64,000 nucleotides of DNA from Pipra filicauda (GCF_003945595.2 NW_024105087.1:5089001-5153000); one strand, 5' to 3'; positions 34,156-46,900 are shown, numbered from the stretch's first letter. The notes: generated by a model from the sequence alone, not told the origin. A program made the numbers and translations.

Positions 34156-34485
34156 GCAGGAGAGGTGCGGGCAGGAGAGATGCCGGCGGGAGGAATGCCG
34201 GTGGGAGGAATGCCGGCGGGAGGAATGCCGGCAGCAGAGGTGCGGGCAGGAGAGGTGCGGGCAGGAGAGATGCGGGCAGGAGGAATGCCGGCAGGAGGAA
34301 TGCCGACAGGAGGAATGCCGGCAGCAGACGTACGGGCAGGAGAGGTGCGGGCAGGAGAGATGCGGGCAGGAGAGGTGCAGGCAGGAGGAATGCCGGCAGG
34401 AGGAATGCCGGCAGGAGGAATGCCGGCAGGAGGAATGCCGGCAGGAGGAATGCCGGCGGCAGACGTACGGGCAGGAGGGGCCCGG
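34156..34485. repeat. 15-bp minisatellite, 22 units
   Basis: Twenty-two consecutive 15-bp units without gaps. The commonest unit is gcaggaggaatgccg (C); others are gcaggagaggtgcgg (A), gcaggagagatgcgg (B), and gcagcagacgtacgg or relatives (D). Their order is A B C C C, D A B C C C, D A B A C C C C C, D plus a degenerate last unit. A six-unit, 90-bp higher-order repeat is therefore visible, with C expanded in the third block. The unit is a multiple of 3 and stop-free, which creates long open frames on both strands. It borders the SCD5 promoter. Confidence 0.97.
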
Positions 34486-34561
34486 GCAGGCGAGCGCGGC
34501 CGCGGGGACGCGCCGGGAGGCGGCCCCGGGCGGAGCCGGAGCCGGTGGCGGGGCCGGGCCC

Positions 34562-34572
34562 GGGGGCGGAGC
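34562..34572 (+). promoter_or_regulatory. GC box (Sp/KLF-type site)
   Basis: gggggcggagc matches the Sp1-family consensus and lies about 250 nt upstream of the SCD5 ATG. Chance matches are common in such GC-rich sequence. Confidence 0.5.
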
Positions 34573-34588
34573 GGGCGGCCGGGGGCCA

Positions 34589-34597
34589 CCATTGGCT
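34589..34597 (-). promoter_or_regulatory. inverted CCAAT box (NF-Y-type site)
   Basis: ccattggct is the reverse complement of AGCCAATGG, a full NF-Y core with favourable flanks, 222 nt upstream of the SCD5 ATG and 17 nt downstream of the GC box. Related SCD promoters are known to use NF-Y sites. Use in this gene is inferred. Confidence 0.6.
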
Positions 34598-34697
34598 GTC
34601 GCTATGCGGTGCCGGCGGCCGCCCCCCGCCCGCCCGTCCCCGCCGCGCTGAGGGGCGCTGAGGGCGCTGAGGGCGCAGCCGGCGGCGCGGCGGCTCC

Positions 34698-34757
34698 ATG
34701 GAGGCGGCGGCGGCCGCAGCAACAGATGCGGCGGCGGCGCGTCCCTGCCGCCCGTAG
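34698..34757 (+). CDS. upstream ORF 1 in the SCD5 leader (19 codons)
   Basis: ATG GAG ... TAG encoding MEAAAAAATDAAAARPCRP. It has G at +4 but T at -3, and it is out of frame with SCD5. It is in the mRNA only if transcription starts upstream of 34698. If translated it would reduce SCD5 initiation. Confidence 0.3.
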   Translation: MEAAAAAATDAAAARPCRP

Positions 34758-34803
34758 CCGCTGCGGGGCCGCGCTGCGCGGGGGCCGCCGCGGCCCCTCA
34801 TAG
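34726..34803 (+). CDS. upstream ORF 2 in the SCD5 leader (25 codons)
   Basis: Starts at ATG 34726 and ends at TAG 34801-34803. It is in frame with the SCD5 ATG at 34819 and separated from it by only five codons. It is the last part of an open frame that runs back through the minisatellite. The product is Arg-rich (MRRRRVPAARSRCG...), and a short re-initiation distance would apply. Confidence 0.3.
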   Translation: MRRRRVPAARSRCGAALRGGRRGPS

Positions 34804-34818
34804 CGCGCCGGCGGCGGG

Positions 34819-34987
34819 ATGGCCGGGCCGCGGCGGGCGGCCGGCGGCGAGGCGGGCACGGCGGGCGCGGCGGGCGGCGGGCAGGCCATCGTCTGGCGCA
34901 ACGTGGTGCTCATGGGGCTGCTGCACCTGGGCGCCGTCTACGCGCTCAGCCTGGTGCCGCGGGCGCAGATCCTCACCCTGCTCTGGG
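34819..34987 (+). CDS. SCD5: SCD5 exon 1 (coding part)
   Basis: Encodes a Gly/Ala-rich cytoplasmic N-terminus (residues 1-23), then IVWRNVVLMGLLHLGAVYAL (TM1) and LTLLW. Residues 24-56 align closely with human SCD5 by recall, while the N-terminus is shorter and different. The donor is tgg g|gtgagt. Codons are almost all GC-ending because the exon lies in the CpG island. Confidence 0.95.
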
Positions 34988-37900
34988 GTGAGTGCGGGGG
35001 CTGCGCTACAGGTGGGGCGGGGGGCGAGGGGTGGCCCCCGGCGGCAGCGAGCCGCGCCTCGGTGTCCGTGTGTCCGTGCCCTGTTTACTGGAGCGGTCGC
35101 TTTTGTTCCCGAGCCCCCCCCATCCCGGCCGCTCCCGGGATGCCATTGCCAGCGCCGCGCCGGGCCCTCGGTTGCTGTAGAAACAGGAGGCGCTCTCCCT
35201 CCGGTTACATTTATCAGGTTTTTTTCTGTTAAACCCCCCTCCAACCCCCCCCCACCCCCCCCGTAAAGCAGCGGATGTTTCGGTTTAAAGGTCTGATGGA
35301 GAATCTTTTCTAGATGGTTGGGCTGTTTCCCCTTGTTACTTTCTAAACATCCGTGTTTTCCTGCTCCGGTTTGGAGTAGAAAATTACCTCGTCGTTTCTT
35401 TCTTGATACGTCTTCTCATTGGGGGGGGGGGTGTGTTAAAAGTCGAGGAACAGCTTTAAGATGCCGGCACGGAGAAGATGAATCCGGCGGTGTTTTCTGA
35501 GGTGAGATGGCTTGCTGTGCCTGTCTTCTTTCTAGCCGTGAAAAGCCGAGGATTCAGTTTGGGAAAGAGAATATGAAATACAACATCTTTTCTTCCATCC
35601 TACAGCGAGGTCCTCTTTTCTCTACAAAAGAATGATGCTGGGAGATGAGCTACATAGAAGCACTGCAGTATTGTGCCAGGTCTGTCAGGGTTTGTGAGAC
35701 TATATAGATGGTGAATGTCAGCATCATCCTTCACCAGAGAGATCTGTGTATCGACTAATATAAATCTCAATGGCCAAGAGGATAAAAACTTGAGTGCTGC
35801 TTACAGCTGGTGCAATTTTATGGGTAAAGGACCTGCTTTGGGGAGCTTTTTGAGTGAGTGGAGAACATAACAGCCTGGGACTGTTTTATACAAATAGAGG
35901 AAAGAAGGGTCTCTGCTGCAGGAACTCACAGCCATGGAATTTGGATTGTTAGGCTGCCATCATTAGTGTTGAGGTGGTGTTCACAAGCCCCAGCCAAATT
36001 CTTTAGAAATCAGGTTTATTTCTTCTGTTTGAAGAAGTCCTAAATCTGTTTTTCACTGGTTCGGTTTTTGATATTCAGTCTGTCTTAAACCCCTAAAAAT
36101 AGCCACCATTGCTGTTTGCAGTTGGGAAATGAACCTTTCTGTCAGCTTCTCTCCTCTCTTTCTGTATCCCTGGAGGGGACCTGGATTTCACTGGCTGTGT
36201 GGTTTGCACAGTCCATGACCTGGCTTGCTCATGACCAGAAGAGGTTTGCTGGGTGGTTTTGTTTTGCATAGTTTCCTTCTGTGAACCCTACTCCTCTCAC
36301 CTCCCTATTCCTGGTTGTGTTCAGGCTGATTTCATAGTTTACCTTGGCCATAGCTTGATGGTCAGGGAGACCAGGAGAGTCTGTGGGAGCTGTGTGGCCA
36401 GAATGCACAGCCTGTGGTCTGCTTTCAACCCTTTTAGGTCCTGTAGCGTGCAGGCAGGTGGGCTTTCTTTTTCTGTTTTGCCTTTCCAAGAAGACAAGTT
36501 GAAATCATCTCTGATTTCACTTTGCTTAATTACAGAAATCCCTGAGGCTGGAGCCCAAGGACAGAATTGCCTATTCAGGTCTCCATCATCCGAGGTATTT
36601 TTTCCTAGTTGAGATTAAACAGATGCTAAATAATAAACAGGTCTTAATGGCTTTGCAACTTAATGCCTTTCTTGCTGAAAGTGAGAGCCTCTCATTTCTT
36701 GACATCGTTATTTTTAACAGCCACCCTAAAGCAGACCACAAAGTTTTTACAGGAGTTTGGTGGGTGGTTTTTACAGGGGCTCCACAGCAGGAGGGAGTGC
36801 ATTGGCTCCAGCTGTCCTGGACAGCTGGACACTCCAAGCTGCTTTCGCATCTGGCTGCTGCAAGGTCTGCTCCCCTCAGAGGGGGTGAGCAAGGTGAAAG
36901 TACAGACTCTCCTGCTGAATATGTCAGACAAAAGTAGCTTTCTGTCAGGCTGGAGACCTGTTTCTGAGGTCCCTCTGAGAGACTCAGGGTGCATAAGAAA
37001 GGGTGGCTGTTGCTCTAGTTAGCAAACCCGCCTTGCTTCACTGTGGAAGGAGCCAACCAGTAAAGTTGTGTCAGAAGGAAAAAGTGTCGATCAGATGTTT
37101 CCCTTGCCCTCCCCAGTTCTCAATGTCTCCTTCCCTGTGTGGATCAGCTGTGAGGCTGCCTTTCTGTGGGTGCTGGCTGCCAGCCAGCCTTCCGAGCAGG
37201 GCTGGCACACTGGCAAAGTTGGATGGCAGGTACGAGTGTAGTGTCAGGTAGTGCAGGGATGTGTGTACGCTGAAGGGTGCAGATGGAGGAGCTGCAGCCT
37301 TCCATGCATCCCTCCGTGGTTTTCTTTCTCCTCCCAAGCTTGCCTCGGACTTGGGAAGCTTCCCAGTGACCCTCTGCAAGCCCTTGGATTGCTCCCTGCC
37401 GTGTTCCCCACCACTGCTGCCCCCCGGGTAAGCTGTGGGAACAAGTGTGCAGGGAGTGGCACGCCGGTGCTGGCTGTGACCTCCGTGGTGTCTGGCAGGA
37501 AGTGGGCAGCTTCCCATGACTCACCACTGCCTGCTTGGCTTTTCACTTTCTCCTCCCCCAAGACATCCACCTCTCGGTGTGTTCTCCCCTGGGGGTCTGG
37601 GTACAAAGCCTCCCTCTGTGCAGGGTTTGCTTTCCTCCTTCTCACCTCCGAAGGCAGTTGATTCACCACCAATTGCAAAGCGGAGCTGAAATGCCACTGT
37701 GCCACCTAGAAAACAGCTGTTCAAGCCAAACTGCCTGCTCAGCAGGGCTCATTTCCATTGGTAATTTATTGACATTTGTCCAGCTGTACATAATAGACAA
37801 TGGAAAAACGCTGCCAAGCGAAGGCTCAGCTGGTTGTTTACTCAGGATTATCTGTGCTCCTCTGTTCCCATTGCCTCCCACGCTAACACCTTGAGGCCCA

Positions 37901-40900
37901 TGTTACAGCTTCCTGCACCCCACATGGAGCTAGGGTTGCAAAGGGATCCCAAACAGCAATCTGAGTGGTGCAGAACTGAGGATTTGAATTGGTGCAGATC
38001 TGGGAATTGGGTTATCTTTCAAGGGAAGTACAGATAAACTGGTTAAAACATAGGCTTTCAGGGCCATCCCAGTGCCTTTGTGGAATTTGATTTCAGTCCA
38101 AGCTGAACAAAAACAATAAAATTACTCATGTCAAAATTTTCCATGAGCTGGGAGATGCTTTGACCCAAGAGGCAGCAGACGGTATGTGCAAGGCATCGAG
38201 CAGCCCTGGGCTGTGCCCATGGGACAGCCATGTAACCAGCCCAGAGGATTTGGAATGTCCCCTGCTGTGGCAGCCCCATCTGGCTCACTGGGAGCTCTCT
38301 TGCCTTGCTCTTTTCCGACCTGACTTGTGGTTTGGTGCAGAGGTACGCAGAGAAGACCCTGTTGCCTTCCCCTTTCCTTCCTAATCGAGAACTGGGCAGC
38401 TTGCAATCTGTGGTCCCTCCTTCTTCTTGGTGCTTTGCTGTCTTGTCTGTGCTGTTTTGTAGCTGACAGCTGCTGCTTTGGGGAATCTCTGCACTCTGGG
38501 AGTTGTTGGGGAAATGTGCATTGAGTCTTGTCTGTCCCCTGTCCCACTAGTGGGCTTGCTGGGCATGGCCAGCAGGTTTGCCAGGGTTCACTGGCCATTC
38601 TCCAAAGGCCAGAGCATGGTGCAGACCAGGCCTCAGGGAACTGGCACATGGATGTTCCCCTTCAGGTCTGTCCTTGACACCTGCTTTTGCAGGGCTTGGA
38701 GCTCCTGGTGCTTCGCACCAGAGAGGTTTGGGGGGCAGGCATCAATCACCATCCCCTGCAGACTTGCAGAGGGAACCAAAGCAGGGTGGGAGCCCCTTGG
38801 TGTGAGTGGGGCAGAGACCAGGGAGTGGCGTGATAGGAGGTCTGCTGGCTGGGCCAAGCATGCAGGTGCCCAGGGAATGAACTTATGCCAAGGGGTCTTT
38901 GTGGTCAGCTGGGGCTGTGGATGAGGCTGTGGTTCGCTGATGTCCTCTTTTGGGCTGGACATGCTGCACCACCTTCCACAGGCCACTTGGTAGGACACTG
39001 TGCATGGCTCATCCCCTAAGTTAGTAATGTGCTATTAAATGATGCTTCTGAACCAGGAACCTCCTTGCTTCAGCCAACTCCATTCTGTTGCAGTCCCAGT
39101 GAGGTCATCTTTTTGTTTTAGGAAAGCAAACCAAAAAACTCTGAAATCCATGTACAGATGACAGGACCCAATGCTAACAGCTCCTAGCAGTTTCTTTTGG
39201 TGGGCTCATGACAACTTCTTAAAGACTCCATTCTGAGGGATCATGTGATGTGTAAGGGTCTCAGATTTTGGTTGGAAAAAGGTGCTTTTTAGTCTTCACG
39301 GAGGAAGTGCTTGAAGTAGCCAAATGCATTTTAGGAAACAGAACACTCCCTAAAAAGATTAAGCTTTTTACCTGTTTTAAAACCTTCTATTTCAGACTGC
39401 TGAGCATTACTGGTACTCACAGATTTAAAAACTGGCACAGGCGTGGCCACCCAGAAACCCCATATCACCTGGATGTGTTTGGCAGAGCTGCCTGCAGGAC
39501 GAACGGATGTCAGTTCACAGCCGATGTGCCTTGCCAGAGCTTGGGGCTGGGGAGGAGGATGGCCCTGCTCTAACGGTGCTCACATGGGAGGGGAGGCTTG
39601 TTGCTGTTGTTTTAGCAGCTTTTGGGAGGTGTTTTAGTGCTCTTGAGAACGGCAGATTGTTCGTGCTCAGCCGTGGCGGGCCCTGTGCCATGCTTACCCA
39701 CAGCTTTCCCCGCGCACGAGCGCTGGCTGTCTGGGAGCACAGACGGAGCAGCGGTGCTGCCCAGCTGCATCCCCAACAAGGCACAAGCTGCTCCCAGGCA
39801 AGGGTCTGGATCCTGCTGCCTGGATGCCTTCAATAAAAGAGATTAAGGCAATGGTGGTCTCAGCCCTTTGGGTTATTGTGGTGCCCGGAGGGCACCGCCG
39901 AGATCGTCGCCCCTTTCTCAGGTCTTCTGGTGGGTGGCATGTCTGTGTAATGAGGCACATGTTGCTGTCGTGCTCTGCAGATGTGAGTTTTATTGGTCTT
40001 GCTCATTTCGGAAGTCTTGGATATTCTTGAGTGCCACCTGCTGGCTTTCTGGTTATTGGCTGGTTTTAGTCCTCAGCCATTTCGAAGCACAGTGTTAGAA
40101 ACTCTGCACAGACAGCTGTAAATAAAAAATCCTAGCTCCAAGGAAGTTCCACTTGGTACCTCCGAGACCTCTGTGGATGAAGAATATTGTCTCTGTTTCA
40201 CAGACATTAAATGGTTCATGAAAACATCTCTGTCTCTCCTGCTACTACCCTGGCAGGAGCCCCCTCTGCATCCTGGAAACTGGTTATGCTCAGGTGATTT
40301 CTGTAGGCAAGGTTTTGGGTCAGGAAACAGGTAGCAAATGTGTTCTTCTTGGATACCTGTGTGGAGGTGTCTGCAGCCACCTTGTTGGGAACAGCTTGAT
40401 GAACAGACAGACCTTTCCTCGCCTTACTCCCAGGAGAGATCTGTCTGTCAGCTCCTGACCGCGAGCAGGGAGCAGCTCTGGGAGGTTTCTGTGGAATACA
40501 GGAGGCTAGCCTTGTTGTCCAGCATTCCACCATGCTTTCAACAGCAGCTGGTCCACTAGATGATGAGTGGAGAAGAGGTGGAGCATCAGAATGGTAATTG
40601 CATCTCTGAGGTGCACATCTGCACCAGGGAATAGCCCTGCTTACCTCCAGAGCAGTTTTGGACTGGCTTTTCCTCCTCTGGCCCATTTGAAATCATTGTT
40701 TTACAGCTGTCACTCTTAATAGTCAAGTTCTTATCATGTTCCTTCCCTCCTAGCATCAAGAGCTGATCTGCCATCATCTCTGACAGGAATAGAGTCTTTT
40801 CTCAAACAGTGCTTCTCTCCTTAAAAATGGGATGAGCGCTGGAGCTGAGGATGGCTGTAACATGCTGTTCCCTCACCTTTCACGCCTGGGAATGGTCTGA

Positions 40901-43900
40901 GCTCTGTGTCCATGGTACAGCTGGGGAACATGCCCTCCCATGTAGCAATGCACAGACAGAAAAGCATCACAGAATCACTTGGGCTGGAAAAGACCCCTGA
41001 GATCACTGAAACCAACCATTAGCCTACACTACCAAGTCCACCACTAAACCATGTCCCTAAGTGCCACATCTACACATCTTCTATATACCTCCAGGGATGG
41101 TGAGTCCACCTCTTCCCTGGGCAGCCTGTTCATGGAGCAGGTGTGAGTGGGCAAGATCACACGAGAGTGCTCCTGTGTCTGTTCCAGATCCTGCTGTGAG
41201 ATGCCCTAGTAGAGGGCACTCTTGCCTGTCAGATGTTTTGCCTTCCCCATTTTTCCCTCCCCTATTGTTTTAACTATTGCTGGAAGTGATTCCTTAAGGC
41301 CTTGTCTGAGAATTTCACAATGCTCAGCTGTAAGTATGTATTTTTATTCCCCATCGTGATTTCATCCCTGGTGCATTGGTGGTGATCTGTTTAGTTTCCC
41401 TCTGTCCTGTGTGTCTGGTGGTCACTGTGAGCGTGATAAAGGAATGGGGAAAATAAAATCTGGGTGTGTGCTGATCCCTGGATGCATGTGATGGTCCTTT
41501 GGTCCTGTGGGTTCAGGGTACTCCTGACGAGTTCCCACAGTTGGGCAGTGTGAATGGCTGAGTGAGCAGTGAAGCTGTTCCTCTTTGGACACCGGAGTGT
41601 TCACCCGTCACAAAGCGCTGCTGGGCCTTTGGCTGCACTGACCTGTGCTCCAGGCAAACCTGAAGAACCTCAGGCACTCTTTCCCTTTTACCTGTGCCAT
41701 GACGACAGAGATGACAGCTGGATCCAGCAAAGGTAGAAATTCCTGTTGCTTCCTACTGAATTTGGCAGGATTATTGGCATCTGGGCTGTCCGCTGACATC
41801 GTGGGCTTGGCAGAGGCATCCCTCTGAAGCAGCCCCATGAAGGAAAGGTTTGTTGGCACCCCCAGAGCTGACTGTGTCAAACACACAGAAACCCAGCCAA
41901 GGGCCACAAAAGCCTTCTTTAGCTATGACCCACCAGCCCCTGAGCTGGTGCAGGCAGGCTCTGGGGAGTCATCAGAGATATGTGGCTCTAGCTTTTTATC
42001 TTTGGCCACATGTGCATGTGGGGATGGCAGTATACAGGCTCTGAGGAATTTCTATCAATGAGTCAGGATGGACTTTTCTGCAGGTAAGGGAAGTGCATTG
42101 GTTGGAGGAAGCCTCAAGGATCTGGGAGCAGATCAGATGCTTCTTCTCCAGGAGATGCCACTAGGCAGAGCAGTGTGACCCATGTGGACCTGCTGGTCTG
42201 AGATTGCTGCAACTGCTGTCAAGGAGGCAGAAGTGTTGCTCTCTGCCCTGGGAGTGCTGTGCTGGGAAATGTCAGCAGAATTTAGTATGCATCCTCATCT
42301 CTGCCTCCATCTTCCCTCCCTGCAATCACAGGAACATGCACTTGTAACTAACACTGATGTTACAACTGAAGCCAAGCAATTTCTTGTAATCAGATTTTAT
42401 TTTTACCACGTAGGCTAACAATAAAATGTGCTTCCCCAGTGCAGAGCTGAAACATTAACAACTGCTGTGCTAAGTAAAGCGAGGCTGATGTGAAAAAGAG
42501 GGGAAGACTGTCAGATGCTGGTATCAGGAATCCTGCGTGCCATCCCTCTTGTGCAGGGGCCTCAGCACCAGGGGGATGGGGATTTCTGGAGGGAGACTGA
42601 AATGAGGATCTTTCTCAACCCATTTTTGGACACCAGCTTCTCAGATGGTGTTCTGAGCAGCTCAGAATACAACAACCTGGCTTTGGCAAACGAGAGAGCT
42701 CTTCTTGACTGGACTCTTTCTTATGCCTGGCTTTTTGTCTCTGTTCTTTGGCTGACTTTGTATTTTTTACTGTTTCATATCTTCCCCAACCCAGTCTCAC
42801 TGTAGTGCCTTCTGTGCCCATGGGATCCTGTTGTGTCAGTAGAAGGGATTGATGTGTTGGGCTCCTCCTACTCTGCCCTGTGCACCTGGAGTAGTTCACA
42901 GGATGTCTCCTATCATGGCCACACAGTTGGATCCCTGAAGGGACTTGTGCCCAGGCCCTTTGGTGGCATTTCAGAGGAAAGGGAGAAGGCATCTGGAAGG
43001 GTTTTGTGCTGATCTATCCAGCAGTTGCTGCAGTCCAGGGCTGGCATGGACATACAAGCTCACTGTGCCACACTGGACACCCGAGAGCTTGGAGAGAAGC
43101 TGGAGGCTGGGGTGAGACAAGGTGTTTCTGAGGCTTATTTCACCTTCTTCATAAATGAAGGGGGAGGAGTTCAGATGCAGATGGCCTGCAGCTCATGCAG
43201 AGAACAGCAAAAGTGGGTCCTGATGGGAAACACTGGTTCCCTGAACCCAGGCAGCACATGGGGCAGAGGGAGAAGAGTCCTGGGCTCCCACTTGGTGCCT
43301 GTTGCTGTCTTTGGGGGTCTTTCAGGCTGGACCACTGCCAGGGCACTGGGTGTTGGATGACGGCACAAGTTGGAAATGGCAACATCTTAGGAAAATGTCA
43401 GAAACTGTGTGTTTTACAGGAGACTGAGGGCATGAAAAGGGGTTTTGCCTTTTAATAATTTTTTTCTTTTTGGCCAGACCATGACGTTATAAATTTTTTC
43501 TACAACGCTGGAAGGTGTAGAAAACAGGACTGTAGGTAGAAAATAGTAGGTTTAGAGAATAGTGGTAAGTGTGGAAAATAGGACTTTTATAGTCAACTGA
43601 AGCAATCAGTTGTAACAGTGGTCATAGCTTAATGTTTTTGTTCTGAGCTGCCCCTTCCCCTGCTGCAGTTGGTTGGATTTGGCTGCAGTGAGGCAGACGT
43701 GCAAATGTGGCCAGACCTCCTTGCAGGAGCCATAGCAAGGCTGTCCTTGTTTTGCATTGGCTTTGGCTCCTGCCTCTGCAGAGGGATAGCCTTGCGTGCT
43801 TGAGCTGGCTGAAAAACTGCCTGGCCACTGTTCAGCAGGCAGATGAAAGCTGGCCTCCTGGCGCAGTGTATGCACTGGTGGTGGTGGGGAAGTGTGTGGG

Positions 43901-46900
43901 GGAAGTACGAAACATCTTGCTGGGTTGGTGGAGGCAGAGACCCACCCAGTGTGTGGGCCCTCTCCCAGTGCTAGAGCTCATTATGGGAGGAGAGCTGGCT
44001 GTTTGTGCTGGAATAGCGAGTAGTCATTTGGGGAGCATGGTGAGCAATCATCTGGTGAGTGGTGCTGGAGAGCTGACAGCATCAGCCTGCCCACCGTACT
44101 GGAGACAAAGGTCTCCTCCTCTCCCCTGGCACCATCCTCTGATCTAGGAAGCTGACTTGCCTGCTGCATGTTCAGCTGGATGCCAGGGGCCTGTGCCTTC
44201 TAATTTTAATGAGGTTTAGTGCTTCCAGCCCAACTCTGAGGCTCAAACTGCCAGGAGAGAAAGTTGGAAGAGGCTGCTTTTGGCAACAGGTTTTTTTTTG
44301 AGCTCTGTTTGGTTTTGGAAGGGGGAGGAAAAGGTGTAGCAGCTGATAGCACACAAGTGAAGCAGACACAAAGCATCCAGGCAAGATGCAGTCATACAGA
44401 AGGATGGAAACATCATCTAGAGAATCTTAAGTCCTGAGAAGTCAAAACCCTCAGATCTCTGCTTCAGCAGAGGGAGGGCACTGGATCAGAGCAGGGTCTG
44501 TCCTGTGCAATGAATCCTGTTCAGCAGGGAGCTGGGACAAAGGTGCTGCTGCCTTCCCAGGGAATCGTGCCTGGAGGCCCAGCAGTTCAGGAGGAAATCA
44601 CTTCGTGCTCGGCCCTGCTCCTTTCCTGCGCCCATGCCTAAACATCATGAAAAGTGGAATCTTTGAGTTTGCCCAAGTCACAAGTACGGAGCGTGCTATG
44701 CCTTTGTTTCTAACAGCTGAGAAGCTGCTGTTCCCTGGCTCTGTGCTGTGGGTGATCTTGCCAGCGTGCACAGCATGAGCTGCAGGGTGAAACCATTCCC
44801 CTGTTGTGTACCTGGTTCTGTACAGGGCAGGCTTTGGCCAGTGATGGTCAGGGGTGCTAAATAACTAAACTTCCTTCCTTGAGGCAGAACTGGCTGCTGC
44901 ATGCAAGGCTCTGAGGTGCCGTGCTAATGTTAATGCTAATGGCTATTTCTTTACCCTGTCCTTGAAAAAACAGAGACAAAATTGGCATTAATTCTTTCTT
45001 GGCATTTATAGAGCACTTAAAAACCACCAGAGCCCTAGTCAGCGTGCGGATTGAGGACAGCAGTGAGGTCACTGGGAGAGAAGTGAAATCTGCCCATGGT
45101 TTTGCGATGACGCAGGATTCGGCTGAGCTGAGACAGGCTACTCATAAGCATCAGAAATTTCAGAGAAACCAAAGCATCTTACAGCCTTCTCTTTTGATCT
45201 AAAAATATCTGTAAACTGTTCAACATCTTAAGGCAATCTTCAGTTGCTGGTGCGTTCAGGGAATCTGTATTTGCTTCCTAGGGGAATTTTAGCATTCGCT
45301 GGAATAATTGCTGTCAGCCACGATTTCCATTGCTCTATTGGCTTTATTTGTGTCACATTGGCTGCAGTTGTCAATATGAACATTTCTGCTATTCCAACTG
45401 GAATAAAGTCTTTTGTATACTCAGCCAAAAGTGCTGGCTCTGGGGAATGTTCCTGAAAATGCATACGCAGGCATGTGCATCCGGGCAGAGACAGCCTGGA
45501 TTTCATGAGCTGGTGATGGCAGGGCCAAAGGGATGTGACAGATGGCTTCTCCCTGAGCTCCTCCACCACAGTACAGAGAGGCAGGAGCAGGGCCTCATCA
45601 GAAATCATCTTCTCTGCAGCTCTAAAACTCCGCTTCCCCTTTGCCTTTGATGTGCTTCCTCTTATCTCTCTCTCTCTCTCGGTTCAATTTAGAGTCGCTC
45701 AGAGAATGTGTAGATCTAATTTTAGATGAACCTGTTTCTGGCCCAAGATTTCACATGTTTGGTCTCCACAGGAATGCACGGCTCCCCGTGAGAGCTGGCA
45801 TGACCTGTGCGGTGGGCGGCCCAGGGAACTGGTGCTGCTGCGCGACAGTGCTTTTTAATTCTCATTTGCTTGTTTGAATCCAGCCCAAGGAGCTTTTGAT
45901 GCCAGCCTTTGATAGTTAGCAGGGCTCAGTGAGCAGTATGTGGGCTAGCAGAGCGGTTTTTCCTTCCCAGAGACTCCAGGGCCAGAGCAGTAATTCAGCA
46001 TTTCTTCTTGGCAGCAATTTAGGGACTAAGGTGAAAATTTCTTCCTCCTTAGTAAATGTAGTTCCAGGTCAGAAATAAGGCTTTTTTTAGTAGGATGCTA
46101 ATCCTACAAAAAATTGGGATTAAATCTTGTATTACTGCTCCTCAGCGTCTCTTTGCTCTGCAAAGAGATCTCCAAGGTTTCCCTGGAGTTTAACAGTAGA
46201 GATGAGTACTGGAGACTTGATATCTAATCTAGATCTAGTAATGATGACCCTGGCCCTCCCACCAATGCAGTGTGTGACATCAACCAGCACATTTAACTGG
46301 GATGTTTGGATTATACTGTTGGTATGATTTGGTATGTAGGAAGGCTTTCCATTCTGAGGGCAGACATGGCATTTTAAGAAAATATATCCCCAAACTTGGT
46401 GTTACGTAATGAAAACGCAAAAAAGTGTACCAGTCACCATGAAATTATTGGCTGCATTTCTGTTCTGAGCCCTGGTTTTGAATCAAAGGAGACTCTTCCA
46501 GTGCTCTGTGCACAGTGAAGTGGAGGATCTCCAAGAAGTTCAGAAGTAGGTGCAGCTACTGAAATGGGTGGCAGTGCTGCCCTGAATTTCGGTGGGAATG
46601 GAGTTAGGTGCCACTCAACGCTACTGGAAGTGCTTTCCCTGATTTGGTCAGGTTAGCTGATGTGCTTCGTTGGTCCTAAACCTGCCACTGAACAACAGCA
46701 AAACCCCACAAGTGAGGAAAAGAAGGCAGATGAGAATATGCAGATGTAATTTAATTTTTAGAAAGCAGAAAACCACCCCCGTAAGTTACAGGAGTGTTAC
46801 ATATTTGTGGCCGTCAGCCACCTTTATGATGTTTGCTTTGTGCTCGAGCAACTTGCTGTTTGTACTTCTCATGCAGTTTCTTGTAGCCTTATGGAATACC

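Larger units (their letters stand above)
34486..35200 (+). promoter_or_regulatory. SCD5: SCD5 CpG-island promoter region
   Basis: Extremely GC- and CpG-rich sequence from the minisatellite edge through exon 1 into the start of intron 1. It has a GC box and an inverted CCAAT box and no TATA box that I can see. This is the usual look of a housekeeping-type CpG-island promoter. The transcription start cannot be fixed from sequence; it probably lies between the CCAAT box and the ATG. Confidence 0.8.

Noticed and set aside
34092..34801. Three overlapping long minus-strand open frames (166, 204 and 228 codons)
   Set aside because: They exist because the 15-bp repeat is a multiple of 3 and stop-free, and because the CpG-rich flank lacks stop codons. 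No domain, no splice context and three frames open at once point to an artefact.
39830..39840. AATAAA in SCD5 intron 1
   Set aside because: No open frame or acceptor in the SCD5 phase lies before it, so it is taken as a chance hexamer.
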